DNA from: Nemophila menziesii
Taxonomy: Eukaryota > Streptophyta > Magnoliopsida > Boraginales > Hydrophyllaceae
Reading direction: 5' to 3'
Assembly (NCBI GenBank): GCA_029959085.1
Contig: JARWIR010000023.1
Span: 4,725,860 to 4,789,859 of the forward strand
DNA length: 64,000 nucleotides
Shown: positions 10,986-20,778 of the stretch, piece after piece
How the letters are laid out: every line of letters begins with the position of its first letter
How positions within the stretch are numbered: position 1 is the first letter of the stretch
Notes under the pieces: model-generated
Told to the model about the DNA's origin: nothing
Databases searched by the model: none
The model's input: only the letters and a program-made list of their open reading frames with translations
Program-made: the position numbers and the translations under genes

Positions 10986-12461
10986 TGATGTCTCCCTGTT
11001 TGTGGTATAATAATCTAGGTTGGAGACATCATTTTAGGTGTTTATGATTAATTAATTATAGATTATTATTCGTATTTTGATAAATTTTTATTTCTTGTCT
11101 TGATTTGATGATTTATTATTTTTAGAGCATATTTGGTTTAATTTGTGTTAATGCGAAACTTTAAAGATATATGAAAATTAATTAGATGTCAAATCAATTA
11201 TAATAATATAAGGAAATAAGATATGGAATCAATTAAGAGAATAATGGAAGTAGAGATAAAATATGAAAGGAAAAGCTGCCAAGTAAATCTGAAATTATGC
11301 AGCTATGTCCATAAAATTGATGATAACATCAATTAAACTGGGAATTTATATAATAAATACAAAGAGAAAGTGTAGCTATTTTCTATGCGGTCGTTTCGAT
11401 ATAAAATAGGAAATATTGGACCAATAACGAAGGAGTAACGTCCACAACAAGACATCAATATTTATCCTTTGCTATATTTTAGGAAACGGATTTGAATTGG
11501 AAAAGGAGTCCAATTACTTGCCTTCTAATTAAATATTTCGACCTAGTATCTTCTTAACACCTATAAATACACCCTTTTATCATTGTAAACATGTCCTTAC
11601 TCAGTTCTAAACCTTAGTTTCATAGAAGTTGTTCAAGAGAAGCAAGTTGACAGTATGTATCTTTATTTTAGTTTATTTCTTGTTAGCATGAACTAATTTT
11701 CCCATAGCTTGGGTTTTGCATATGAATAGTCTTTTAATTCTATTTTCTTCTATCTAATTTTGTTTGGGAAAACCCTTTAAAATTGATTATAGCTTCTTAT
11801 CCATATATTTGTTTTATGTTCTTTGATTTATTTCCAATCTTAATCTTGATCACATTAGGATTGTCTTAATAGTAGTTAGATGGTCACCAAGAAGGGGTGT
11901 CTAATTATTAAAACATCACATAAAAGCCTAGTGTGCGGTAGTGATCTGTTGCCTAACTAGATAGTCATTAGGGTTTGAGATTTAATCACCGATCAATGTG
12001 CAGGGTCCCCTTACCCAAGTCCCTTAGTAATTGTTAGGTTGCCACCTAAGTCCACCATGAAAGGGGTTAGGAGGAATATAGAATCATGGCTACTTATCTA
12101 AGAGCTTTAATCACCCTTATTAACTAGTGGACGAAGTATAAGGATTAGTGTATACTAGCAAAACCTAATTTATACTCTCTCATCTTATTCTTACATCTTT
12201 CAATTTATTGTCTTTAGTTTATTAATTATTTCCTCAAGCAATCATTATTATTTATTTTCCTTGTCTTTAATTCATTGAACTATTTATTACTACACTTTTT
12301 GTTAATCTATTCGTATAACACACTAACTTTTGAAAACAAATTTTTACTTATCATTAAGACTAGCGTACGACATGTGATACTTGCAGTGAGTACCGTGTTT
12401 AGGGTAGGGTATTTGTTGTATTTTATTTTATCGTTATTTTATCACACCTTAGCCAACACTA
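10986..12461 (+). repeat. 3' LTR of element A'
   Basis: Starts TGATGTCTCC right after the PPT and ends near AGCCAACACTA; the last few bases are uncertain because the partner LTR is outside the window. It is homologous along its length to the LTRs of A2 and B. Shared landmarks are AGCTGCC near 11275, CTATAAATAC at 11561, TAGTGTGCGGTAGTGATC near 11930 and GGGTCCCCTTACCCAAGTCC near 12003. Confidence 0.75.
11561..11570 (+). promoter_or_regulatory. TATA box of the A' LTR
   Basis: CTATAAATAC occurs at the same relative place in the A2 LTR (43178) and the B LTR (25837), about 580 bases after the LTR start. This fits the core promoter at the U3/R boundary. Confidence 0.6.
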
Positions 12462-12589
12462 GTAGGGCCCTTAATTCTTCCAACTCCGAGGATTGTGTTT
12501 TGTTGTCTAGGATGATGTCACCATGGCCTACTAGGATAACTCTCAGTTCGTTGTATATGTGAGAATATCTTTTGTGTATATGACTTACC

Positions 12590-13189
12590 ATATCTAACAT
12601 TTGGGGTAGTTTAGATCCATATCCTAAGGGGTGGGGCTCTCGAATCTTATGATACCAATGGGTCCTTTCTATCTTGGTCAGTACAGTGGTATAGCGAAAT
12701 CATTACCATATTACCTTTATTTAAGAGGAATACCCTTATACCAGATCCAACTTCCATGTTGTTTTTCTAATGAGCCAATATATGCAATTGTTAACTTTAC
12801 TACATACGGTGCAAAACTGATAGTGCAAAAAACATTTTTTTGACGTGCATTCAAGGATAGTGTATGATTGATTTAATTTACTCATTTGTACCTCTTATGT
12901 AATTCAAGTAGACATCATATTCAAGGGTGTTAGCATATCCTGTAGTAGTTCCCCTATGGTACTCCAACACTCAAGTCAGTGAATTTTGTATGAGATGATT
13001 CCCCAAAATAACACAAAAAATAAAGTTAAAGAGAAATCTTATAAGTATTATTAAATAAAGATTATAGATATCTGTTACCTCCATGAAGTAGTTTCCAAAT
13101 AAAGTGAAATGGTGTATGAATAAATATAGACCTGTGTTGATTGGAGGAAAGTTTCTTCACGTGTACCATCAACTACAATGGTTAGATAT
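12590..13189 (+). repeat. Repeat R1, copy a, left part
   Basis: Matches 30335-30895 at clear but imperfect identity, for example around ggctctcgaatcttatgata and gtagttcccctatggtactc. R1 continues at 20779 after the insertion of element C. No protein family is recognised, and class is unknown. 12462-12589, between the A' LTR and R1, shows nothing identifiable. Confidence 0.7.
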
Positions 13190-13194
13190 ATGAA
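13190..13194. repeat. Target-site duplication of element C (left)
   Basis: ATGAA abuts the left LTR. The same five bases follow the right LTR at 20774-20778. Confidence 0.95.
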
Positions 13195-14810
13195 TGGTGG
13201 TCCTTTGTGTGTTCTAAAATAAATGCAAAAGATAATCGAACCACAACCGCAAGTGTACGGTTGTCCCAAGTAGTATAACTGATAAATCAGATTCCTTCCA
13301 AGGACGGAATGGTTGATCACAATGCTTACCTATTAATGATTGATGCACTTATGAAAACAAATAAAGGTAAAATGTTTGTTTGGTTTTGTTATTAGAACTA
13401 ATGGATGGAAGACAAATATTAAAATGCAAGTAAAAGCTAAGACGCAAGTAAAATAAGTGAAAACGCAATATGAGATGTAGTACTTGAGAGACGCAAGGGT
13501 TTTCCTAACTATCATTCATTTCATACATTGTTTAAGGGACAAATCGGTAAATTTGTATTGGTCGGGATTCAATAATCTCCTTACCCCCGTCAGGGTGGAC
13601 TAAGGAGCAACTCTCAAATGCTACAAACCCCGTCAGGGTGATTATAGTCCACTCTCAAGTGCTTAAATTCAATTTACCCAATAGGCCATAGGTTTAATTA
13701 AGCTCGTCAGAGTCAAATAATTTCTAACCTACATTCATTAACTAGTTCGGTACCTAAACCCCCCGTCAAGGTGATCCAATCGCCACTAATTGGAATAGCT
13801 TAGATACTAAATCCTATCATTGATTGATCAGGTCAAAAATAGTAATTAAAGTGCAAATTAAAGAAAAATACAATTTACCCAATTTGATTTAAATAATAAT
13901 AATCCCAAATCCAAATGTATAAAACGAAATCAAATTGGGATTAACCCATTATGCGTTCTCAAGCACTATGTAAAGTTTAGCTCATATTAAATGCAAAAAC
14001 TAAATTAAAAGCAATGGAATTCATATTTGATTACAAAATTAAAATTGAAAGAACCTAATTTCCGGAATTGGAATGACTACGAACGGAGCTATAGACCCAC
14101 TCCAGCTCTTGTAGCTTCTTCTTTCTTCCTTCTGTTGCTTCTCTCTGGTGTTTAATCTTGTAGAATGTGAATTGTGTTGACACTCTCTTCTAAGGATGAG
14201 ATGATTTGAAGAACAAATTGAGAGGTGAGAAATAATGAGGTCAAAATCTCCTTTTATAAGCTCAAAAACGGATTAGGGCTTGGACCTAATAATAAAACAC
14301 TAATTAAATGTCCAAGCCCAATTTCTAAGCCCAAAATCCCGTAACTGCTGATACACCTTCACTAAAACGGCTTTTCCCGATGCGTTATAACTTCGATTGA
14401 CCTCATTCCAGTTGCTAAAGTTCCGTAACTCGATAAGGAATGATTTCTCTTCAAAGGTCAACAGCTAGATCATCTCTTAAGCACCTTGAAATCAGCAATC
14501 TATGGCCTGAAAAATGGATTTTCAGCTCTAAAAATAATATCTTCGGGATTTCTTTTCAAATCTTGACTCTATCTTTTGATCTTTGACTTTCTCATCGGAT
14601 TCCTCTTCTAGCTAACATCTAAAACCTGTAAAATCTTCACTAAAAATACCAATATTACGCGCAAAAGCTTAATAAATCAAAAGTGCTAGAAATAAAAGAG
14701 GAAAATCATATTATTGCATATTTAGTCCAAAAGTCTATCGAATTAATTAAATAAACACCAAAAATGATGTCTCCTAAGGGTCGAAAATACGAACAATTAA
14801 GGAGACATCA
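13195..14810 (-). repeat. 3' LTR of element C
   Basis: 1616 bases, from TGGTGGTCC to GGAGACATCA on the plus strand. It contains four copies of a CCCGTCAGGGTG-type motif between 13583 and 13775. No long ORF is credible; short frames here are chance. Confidence 0.95.
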
Positions 14811-14825
14811 AGACCCCCAACTCAA
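14811..14825 (-). promoter_or_regulatory. Polypurine tract of element C
   Basis: On the minus strand TTGAGTTGGGGGTCT lies directly before the 3' LTR. It is identical to the A' tract at 10971. Confidence 0.85.
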
Positions 14826-16213
14826 ACCTTTGTCGTCCCGACAAAGCAAAACAAAACAAAACAAGGGGTAGAAGTAAACACAAGAACAAATAGAAGCTTA
14901 GCAAATAAACCTAAAGCAATTTTAAAGATAAATCTCATATAGCAAAACTTTAAGAACTAACATATACATATACTAATCATGCAACATCAAACATAAATAA
15001 TCTCAATCATAAAATTAAAGTCGCAATGCTTGAAGGTTACACTTGTACTCATCTCTGTATGATGGCTATAGGGTGGTCATTAATCCTAAATCGCTTTGAA
15101 CGCTCCACCTAGTGTATTCCCTATCAACAGAATAATAACTTCACTATGCACTTAGGAATCACGAGGTCTTTACGGTTATAATATTGGCTGAAGGACGGGT
15201 GTGGATGTATATTTGGTAAATTTGAAGTGAGCTTTTGGCTCTCTCCTCACTTACCATCAACATTGTCCTCGAGCTTGAGTTAACGCTCAAAAAGATGTTC
15301 TCACTCACCCATATACGCAACAATTTAGCGTCCCATGTCTACCCACTATAAACAAGATGATTTTCAGAAAAATTCCACTTTGCCGGATGTTTTATTCATT
15401 CATATTTTTTTTCTTTTTCTTTTCTTTTCTCTTTTTCTCTTTTTTTTTGTACAGAAGCAAACCGGGTTCCCGGTTTTGACGAATCCGGGTTCCCGGTTCC
15501 TACTGTATGAATTTTCAACTTTTTTTTTTTTTTTTTTTTCATTTTCCTTCATTCCCGGCAAAGGGTTACAAGTATATATCATCTGCAATTGTGCTACAAT
15601 ACAAAGCACATCAATCCCAACCCATTAAATTCCCCATATGTGGTCCCACCACCCCAAACTCAAGCTCGAGACATGTCTCAGGATTGTGATTCAAGTGCGG
15701 GTCATATGGTCATGCCTAATAATCTAAGGGATAATGGCTTATATCGTGGCTACAAAGAAAAGGCTAAGGCTCAAAGTGGGCTAAGACGGATAATAATTAA
15801 TACAAGGGATAGAAGGCTAAAAAGGCACAAATGGCTAACAAAGAACTGCCCCTATCATTTTCCTAAGTACATAGCTTGTCTTTAGTTCATATCTAGGTGG
15901 GTTCTCTACTAATTAGGATTTCACGTTCCACACACCAAACATATTCCTTGAGTACAAGCTTACTTCATTTGCATTGTTCATTAATTTTTCCTATCAATTA
16001 CCTATGTTCGCATGCAATTATAAGTGCTTTTATATCAATCCCTAAAGTTCACTATTTACTATCATAGATTCATCAAAAGTATGCTTAAAGGGACATTTAA
16101 AATCTTCTACAGTCAAACGCAACTCCGAAAAATTATTTTATTGAAAGCAAATAAAAACAAATAGCACATAAAAATTGGGATGAGGCAACGAACCCCACCC
16201 CAAACTCAAAAAT
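14826..16213 (-). other. 3' non-coding region of element C
   Basis: No supported gene. It includes a T-rich stretch (15405-15540) holding two GGGTTCCCGGTT-type boxes (15463-15502), stray relatives of the palindrome array. 15080-15300 is alignable to A' (10480-10640). Confidence 0.6.
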
Positions 16214-16233
16214 GAGTCGTGTCCCCACGACTC
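16214..16233 (-). other. Perfect conserved hairpin (C)
   Basis: GAGTCGTGTCCCCACGACTC on the plus strand is a perfect 8-bp inverted repeat with a 4-base loop. It matches the positions of the hairpins at 4162, 9524 and 47400. In this youngest element the stem is perfect, which suggests that the ancestral form was paired. Confidence 0.6.
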
Positions 16234-16457
16234 GAAAAGACTCAAAGCAATAACATAATTTACACTAAATGAGAAGGGATAGAAAACGTATCTGAACCAG
16301 CGTGTGGCTGGTTTTCGGTGTTGCGTCCATGAACTTTATCTTGCATCTAGACATCGTAAGTTGTGCTTTGAACAAGTAAAGTTCAACTTGTTTGTAACGT
16401 TTCCCAAAATAGCGCACCTCGTATCCTGATTCTCTTCCAACACCTTGATTTTCGATT

Positions 16458-16643
16458 TCAATGCATCATCGGATCATTTTCTTCCTCACTTTCAGGTTCC
16501 TCAATCACTTCTCTCTTCTTCGGATTAGCCTTGATTTGAACCTCTTCAGTCTTGTGTTTGAAACGTGAAATAGGAATCTCAATAGTGGAGAATTCCTTCG
16601 ATAAGCACACATGAAAACGGTTCTGATAAGCATCTCTTTCCAC
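16458..16643 (-). pseudogene. Short env-like remnant (C)
   Basis: A 61-residue frame, basic then acidic (ending near EEPESEEEND). It lies between the palindrome array and the hairpin, where A' carries its env-like ORF. It shows no clear domain. The call rests on position and general composition; it could be chance coding. Confidence 0.3.
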
Positions 16644-16994
16644 CCCAAACTCAAAACTTCAAATAGTGAGAAACTAAGGCTTAGAACTTTGATGTTTTGA
16701 GGCTTAAGACTTGTAGATTATGGTGGAATATGAGATGGGTAAAGGCTAATTGATGTGTGGGAAGAGGGAATTGGATTTACTTTGAAGTTTGGATGAAGAA
16801 CAATTGGAGAAAAGTGGGAATTTCATGGTGATTTGGATAGGAGATGAATTGATTGTATGTTATTGTGGTGGAAGAGGGTAAGATTTTGAGGATTGTGTGG
16901 TTGTTGATGATGATGATCAGGAATTTCTGGGTTTTGGGAGTGTTTTTGGAGGCTGGGTTGAAGAAGGAGGTAAAAATCTAGGGCTAAAAAGCTT
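16644..16994 (-). other. Unassigned stretch of element C between the env remnant and the array
   Basis: Purine-rich on the plus strand, with many GGTGGAAG- and GATTTGG-like words. No coding or structure is recognised. Confidence 0.4.
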
Positions 16995-17530
16995 CAAAAC
17001 GGCCCTGTCACAGATGAAACCGGGTACCCGCATTTGCAAATACGGGGCCCCAGTTTCGCGTCGCTGTGTCGACGCGAAAAAAGATTTTTTTTTTTTTTTT
17101 TTTTTTTTATTAATTTTTATTTTGGGCGTCTGAAATGACGCAATAATTTTTCTTTTTTTTTTTTTTTTTTTTTACCTCAAAACGCAGCCAAAACGCGGGG
17201 TCAGAGAATTGCCCTTCGAAACCGGGTTCCCGCATTTGCAAATGCGGGTACCCGCATTTTCGTCGATGGCGCGAGCCAAGACGCACCAAAACGCAACCTC
17301 CCAAGACGCTGGGTCAGAGAATTTGAAAAAGTACAGCTCCGAAACCGGGTGCCCGCATTTGCAAATGCGGGTACCCGGTTTTGCGTCGATGGCGCGAATC
17401 AAAACGCAGCAAAACGCAGTGGTGACGCAGCAAAACGCGGGACCCAAGACGCAGGGTCAGAAAGTTGGAATTTTTAGCTTTCGAAACCGGGTACCGGCAT
17501 TTGCAAATGCGGGGACCCGGTTTGGCCCCT
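16995..17530 (-). repeat. Long GC-rich palindromic repeat array (C)
   Basis: Four units have cores starting at 17020, 17222, 17345 and 17487. The core at 17345-17378 is an almost perfect 34-base inverted repeat centred on CATTTGCAAATG, with CCGGGT and ACCCGG at its ends. Units are separated by text rich in AAACGCAG, GACGC and GGGTCAGA. The intervals are about 202, 123 and 142 bases; the first is widened by two long T runs (17086-17108 and 17151-17173). Confidence 0.8.
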
Positions 17531-17712
17531 GGAACACCACAAATTTTTCTCCTATTTTCGCCCTTTCGACCCCAAACTCATGACCTTTTTATCCCTGAAA
17601 TCATCAAAAACACCAACCTTTCTCATTTCTAAAAAAAATAACACTAAATAAAAGACCATTACTCTAATTTACACTAAGAATTTAAAAGACATGAAAGCAA
17701 TTTAAAACATGA

Positions 17713-17767
17713 ATTGTCTCCCAAGAAGCACTTTTGTTTATTACGTCTTTAAGTTCGACGCGTTACC
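17713..17767 (-). other. Conserved post-coding module (C)
   Basis: The minus strand reads GGTAACGCGTCGAACTTAAA through AAGTGCTTCTTGGGAGACAA. ORF2 ends inside this block: its last codons are GTA ACG CGT CGA ACT and then TAA. Coding and conserved element therefore overlap. Confidence 0.65.
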
Positions 17768-18630
17768 TTCCATGAAGATGGTATTGAGGCCCTTGCGGTG
17801 TTCCTCCGCTTAAACTCGCCTCTTCCTTGATGTAAAAGCTTAAGAACCTTCCCCCTTATAATTTTATTTAATCGATCTCTGAAAGGGGGAGGGTAGTATC
17901 TCCGTTTCGCCTTTTTACTTTCATGACGAAACGTATTCTTCACCACACGATAGTAGATAACCGTCCTCAACGGTATAAGCTCATTTTCATTCTCTTTAAT
18001 CTCGCGTTCCTCTTTAAAGTGTGGTGGGTAGGTGCTTCTCCTTGCCGCTTTGCTCTCGCGGTGTAGCACCTTTCTTGCGTAGCACCTATTGATCATTTTT
18101 AGTAATAGAGGTGATTCCAATATTTTATCTCTAATGATGATTTGTGGTGGAGATAGTGATTGGTGAACTTTTTGTGGCTGAGGTTCAACTTCTATTGTAT
18201 TGTTAACTTTGAATTCTTCGGTGGATACCTCAACCACTTCACATTCGTCTTCGCTTTCAACCCAATCTTCCACTATTACTTCATCATATTCTTGATGTGG
18301 AATCTTACTAATCTCGATCACCTCTTCTTCTTGTTCGCGTTCAGTATATTGATCAGGTGCACGCACCATAGGAATAGCGGTATCAGCTTCAATTTCTATG
18401 ATTTTCGTTGCTACTCCTTCTTCCACCATGCTAATAGAATTGTCAACCACATGGTGGTCTTCATTTATAACCGGCATGATGGTCATATCACTATCACTAA
18501 TATCTTCCTTCAACACCTCCTCCTCAACCACTTCTTCCAGTTGATCTCTTCCATCCCTCGGGGGAGTGGATTCTTCATAAGACATACTACCAGTTTCAAC
18601 TAAGTTAGGAGGGTTGTTTCGGGCAGCCAT
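17749..18630 (-). CDS. Element C ORF2, acidic-then-basic gag-tail-like protein
   Basis: An uninterrupted 293-codon frame, ATG at 18630, stop TAA at 17751-17749. The first 150 residues are acidic (VVEEEVLKEDISDSD) and include VIVEDWVE, related to IIVEGWVE in the A gag tail. The second half is basic and holds an internal duplication: one unit with LHRESKAARRSTYPPHF near residue 200, the next with FRHESKKAKRRYYPPPF near residue 239. No known enzyme motif is present. The frame can be extended upstream of the ATG without a stop (ALIQQSLDE), so ORF1 and ORF2 probably descend from one gag-like ORF split by a frameshift near 18700. It may be expressed from the element RNA; function is unknown. Confidence 0.65.
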   Translation of the reverse strand: MAARNNPPNLVETGSMSYEESTPPRDGRDQLEEVVEEEVLKEDISDSDMTIMPVINEDHHVVDNSISMVEEGVATKIIEIEADTAIPMVRAPDQYTEREQEEEVIEISKIPHQEYDEVIVEDWVESEDECEVVEVSTEEFKVNNTIEVEPQPQKVHQSLSPPQIIIRDKILESPLLLKMINRCYARKVLHRESKAARRSTYPPHFKEEREIKENENELIPLRTVIYYRVVKNTFRHESKKAKRRYYPPPFRDRLNKIIRGKVLKLLHQGRGEFKRRNTARASIPSSWKVTRRT

Positions 18631-18635
18631 TTCAT

Positions 18636-18995
18636 CTAAGCTCTGTTGTATGAGTGCATGGGTGGCTTTGAATTCCTCTTCTCTTTTCTTACGTTCTGGC
18701 TCTCCCGCTTGACTTCCTCGAGTAGGCGATTGACTTTCTCTAGTAGTGTATCTTGCTGATAATAGTGAGGTGGAGTCTGTTGAATGTTTTCAACCCACTG
18801 GTTGTTCCATTCTTGCTCTTGTTGATAGTGATATGGTGTTTGTTGTTGAGTATTCCCGATCCATTGATTGTTCCATCCTTGCTCTTGCGGGTATTGATAA
18901 GGTTGTTGGTAGAAGTTACTACCCCATTGTTGTTGTCCCGAAGAGTCTTCCCAATAGTCATATGGATCGGGATCTGGGTAATGTCCTCTATACAT
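18636..18995 (-). CDS. Element C ORF1, Gln/Tyr/Trp-rich repeat protein
   Basis: A 119-codon frame with ATG at 18995 and TAG at 18638-18636, six bases before the ORF2 ATG. Most of it is made of tandem repeats of about 22 residues containing WNNQWIGN and WNNQWVEN, separated by QQ-rich and PYHYQQEQ text. A short charged helix (LLEKVNRLLEEVKRES) follows. The composition resembles the Gln/Tyr-rich region after the gag core in element B and in other Athila elements. The gag core itself and a zinc knuckle are missing. ORF1 begins about 140 bases after the PBS, the usual place for the first ORF. Confidence 0.6.
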   Translation of the reverse strand: MYRGHYPDPDPYDYWEDSSGQQQWGSNFYQQPYQYPQEQGWNNQWIGNTQQQTPYHYQQEQEWNNQWVENIQQTPPHYYQQDTLLEKVNRLLEEVKRESQNVRKEKRNSKPPMHSYNRA

Positions 18996-19133
18996 CTTTA
19001 ATTAAATTTCTTGATCATTACCTGAATAAAGCATCTGTAAAAACAAAACAAAACAAACACAAGCGTAAAACGGAAAAAATAAAAATAAATGCAACTATCA
19101 CTAAAGGATAAACACCGTGGTCACACGCTACCG

Positions 19134-19151
19134 TCCCCGGCAGCGGCGCCA
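19134..19151 (-). promoter_or_regulatory. Primer binding site of element C, tRNA-Asp type
   Basis: On the minus strand TGGCGCCGCTGCCGGGGA begins six bases after the 5' LTR end. The first 16 bases match the expected complement of the tRNA-Asp 3' end except for one position. Confidence 0.9.
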
Positions 19152-19157
19152 AAAACT

Positions 19158-20773
19158 TGGTGGTCCTTTGTGTGTTCTAAAATAAATGCAAAAGATAATC
19201 GAACCACAACCGCAAGTGTACGGTTGTCCCAAGTAGTATAACTGATAAATCAGATTCGTTCCAAGGACGGAATGGTTGATCACAATGCTTACCTATTAAT
19301 GATTGATGCACTTATGAAAACAAATAAAGGTAAAATGTTTGTTTGGTTTTGTTATTAGAACTAATGGATGGAAGACAAATATTAAAATGCAAGTAAAAGC
19401 TAAGACGCAAGTAAAATAAGTGAAAACGCAATATGAGATGTAGTACTTGAGAGACGCAAGGGTTTTCCTAACTATCATTCATTTCATACATTGTTTAAGG
19501 GACAAATCGGTAAATTTGTATTGGTCGGGATTCAATAATCTCCTTACCCCCGTCAGGGTGGACTAAGGAGCAACTCTCAAATGCTACAAACCCCGTCAGG
19601 GTGATTATAGTCCACTCTCAAGTGCTTAAATTCAATTTACCCAATAGGCCATAGGTTTAATTAAGCTCGTCAGAGTCAAATAATTTCTAACCTACATTCA
19701 TTAACTAGTTCGGTACCTAAACCCCCCGTCAAGGTGATCCAATCGCCACTAATTGGAATAGCTTAGATACTAAGTCCTATCATTGATTGATCAGGTCAAA
19801 AATAGTAATTAAAGTGCAAATTAAAGAAAAATACAATTTACCCAATTTGATTTAAATAATAATAATCCCAAATCCAAATGTATAAAACGAAATCAAATTG
19901 GGATTAACCCATTATGCGTTCTCAAGCACTATGTAAAGTTTAGCTCATATTAAATGCAAAAACTAAATTAAAAGCAATGGAATTCATATTTGATTACAAA
20001 ATTAAAATTGAAAGAACCTAATTTCCGGAATTGGAATGACTACGAACGGAGCTATAGACCCACTCCAGCTCTTGTAGCTTCTTCTTTCTTCCTTCTGTTG
20101 CTTCTCTCTGGTGTTTAATCTTGTAGAATGTGAATTGTGTTGACACTCTCTTCTAAGGATGAGATGATTTGAAGAACAAATTGAGAGGTGAGAAATAATG
20201 AGGTCAAAATCTCCTTTTATAAGCTCAAAAACGGATTAGGGCTTGGACCTAATAATAAAACACTAATTAAATGTCCAAGCCCAATTTCTAAGCCCAAAAT
20301 CCCGTAACTGCTGATACACCTTCACTAAAACGGCTTTTCCCGATGCGTTATAACTTCGATTGACCTCATTCCAGTTGCTAAAGTTCCGTAACTCGATAAG
20401 GAATGATTTCTCTTCAAAGGTCAACAGCTAGATCATCGCTTAAGCACCTCGAAATCAGCAATCTATGGCCTAAAAAATGGATTTTCAACTCTAAAAATAA
20501 TATCTTCGGGATTTCTTTTCAAATCTTGACTCTATCTTCTGATCTTTGACTTTCTCATCGGATTCCTCTTCTAGCTAACATCTAAAACCTGTAAAATCTT
20601 CACTAAAAATACCAATATTACGCGCAAAAGCTTAATAAATCAAAAGTGCTAGAAATAAAAGAGGAAAATCATATTATTGCATATTTAGTCCAAAAGTCTA
20701 TCGAATTAATTAAATAAACACAAAAAATGATGTCTCCTAAGGGTCGAAAATACGAACAATTAAGGAGACATCA
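19158..20773 (-). repeat. 5' LTR of element C
   Basis: 1616 bases, the same length as the 3' LTR. It differs from it at about 8 positions by eye, for example the change near 20438 (catcgctt versus catctctt). Confidence 0.95.
20213..20223 (-). promoter_or_regulatory. Probable TATA box of the element C 5' LTR
   Basis: The minus strand reads CTTATAAAAGG at about 560 bases from the LTR start. This is close to the relative place of CTATAAATAC in the LTRs of A', A2 and B. Confidence 0.55.
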
Positions 20774-20778
20774 ATGAA
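20774..20778. repeat. Target-site duplication of element C (right)
   Basis: ATGAA, identical to 13190-13194. Confidence 0.95.

Larger units (their letters stand above)
13195..20773 (-). mobile_element. Complete, young, non-autonomous Athila-like LTR element C
   Basis: A 7579-bp element with 1616-bp LTRs at both ends, TG/CA termini and a perfect 5-bp duplication ATGAA. In minus orientation the order is 5' LTR (20773-19158), PBS, ORF1, ORF2, conserved module, palindrome array, env remnant, hairpin, PPT, 3' LTR (14810-13195). There is no protease, RT, RNase H or integrase, so movement must rely on proteins from another element. The LTRs differ at about 8 of 1616 positions by eye. The related sequence at 30880-30905 gives the uninterrupted target (gatatatggactaaacaag), which confirms both boundaries. 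Confidence 0.95.

Noticed and set aside
13333..13515. 60-codon frame present identically at 19296-19478
   Set aside because: Both lie in the two LTRs of element C, so the identity reflects the LTR pair and not coding conservation.
13195..14810. CRISPR-like reading of the four spaced CCCGTCAGGGTG motifs
   Set aside because: Irregular spacing, degenerate copies and location inside a plant LTR rule out a CRISPR array.
15335..15628. Phe-rich plus-strand frame and its Lys-rich antisense partner
   Set aside because: Produced by T runs and CTTTTT-type simple sequence in the 3' region of element C.
17110..17583. Overlapping frames on both strands in the palindrome array (containing repeated CPHLQMRVPGF-type text)
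   Set aside because: Palindromic repeats give repeated open frames on both strands; nothing supports translation.
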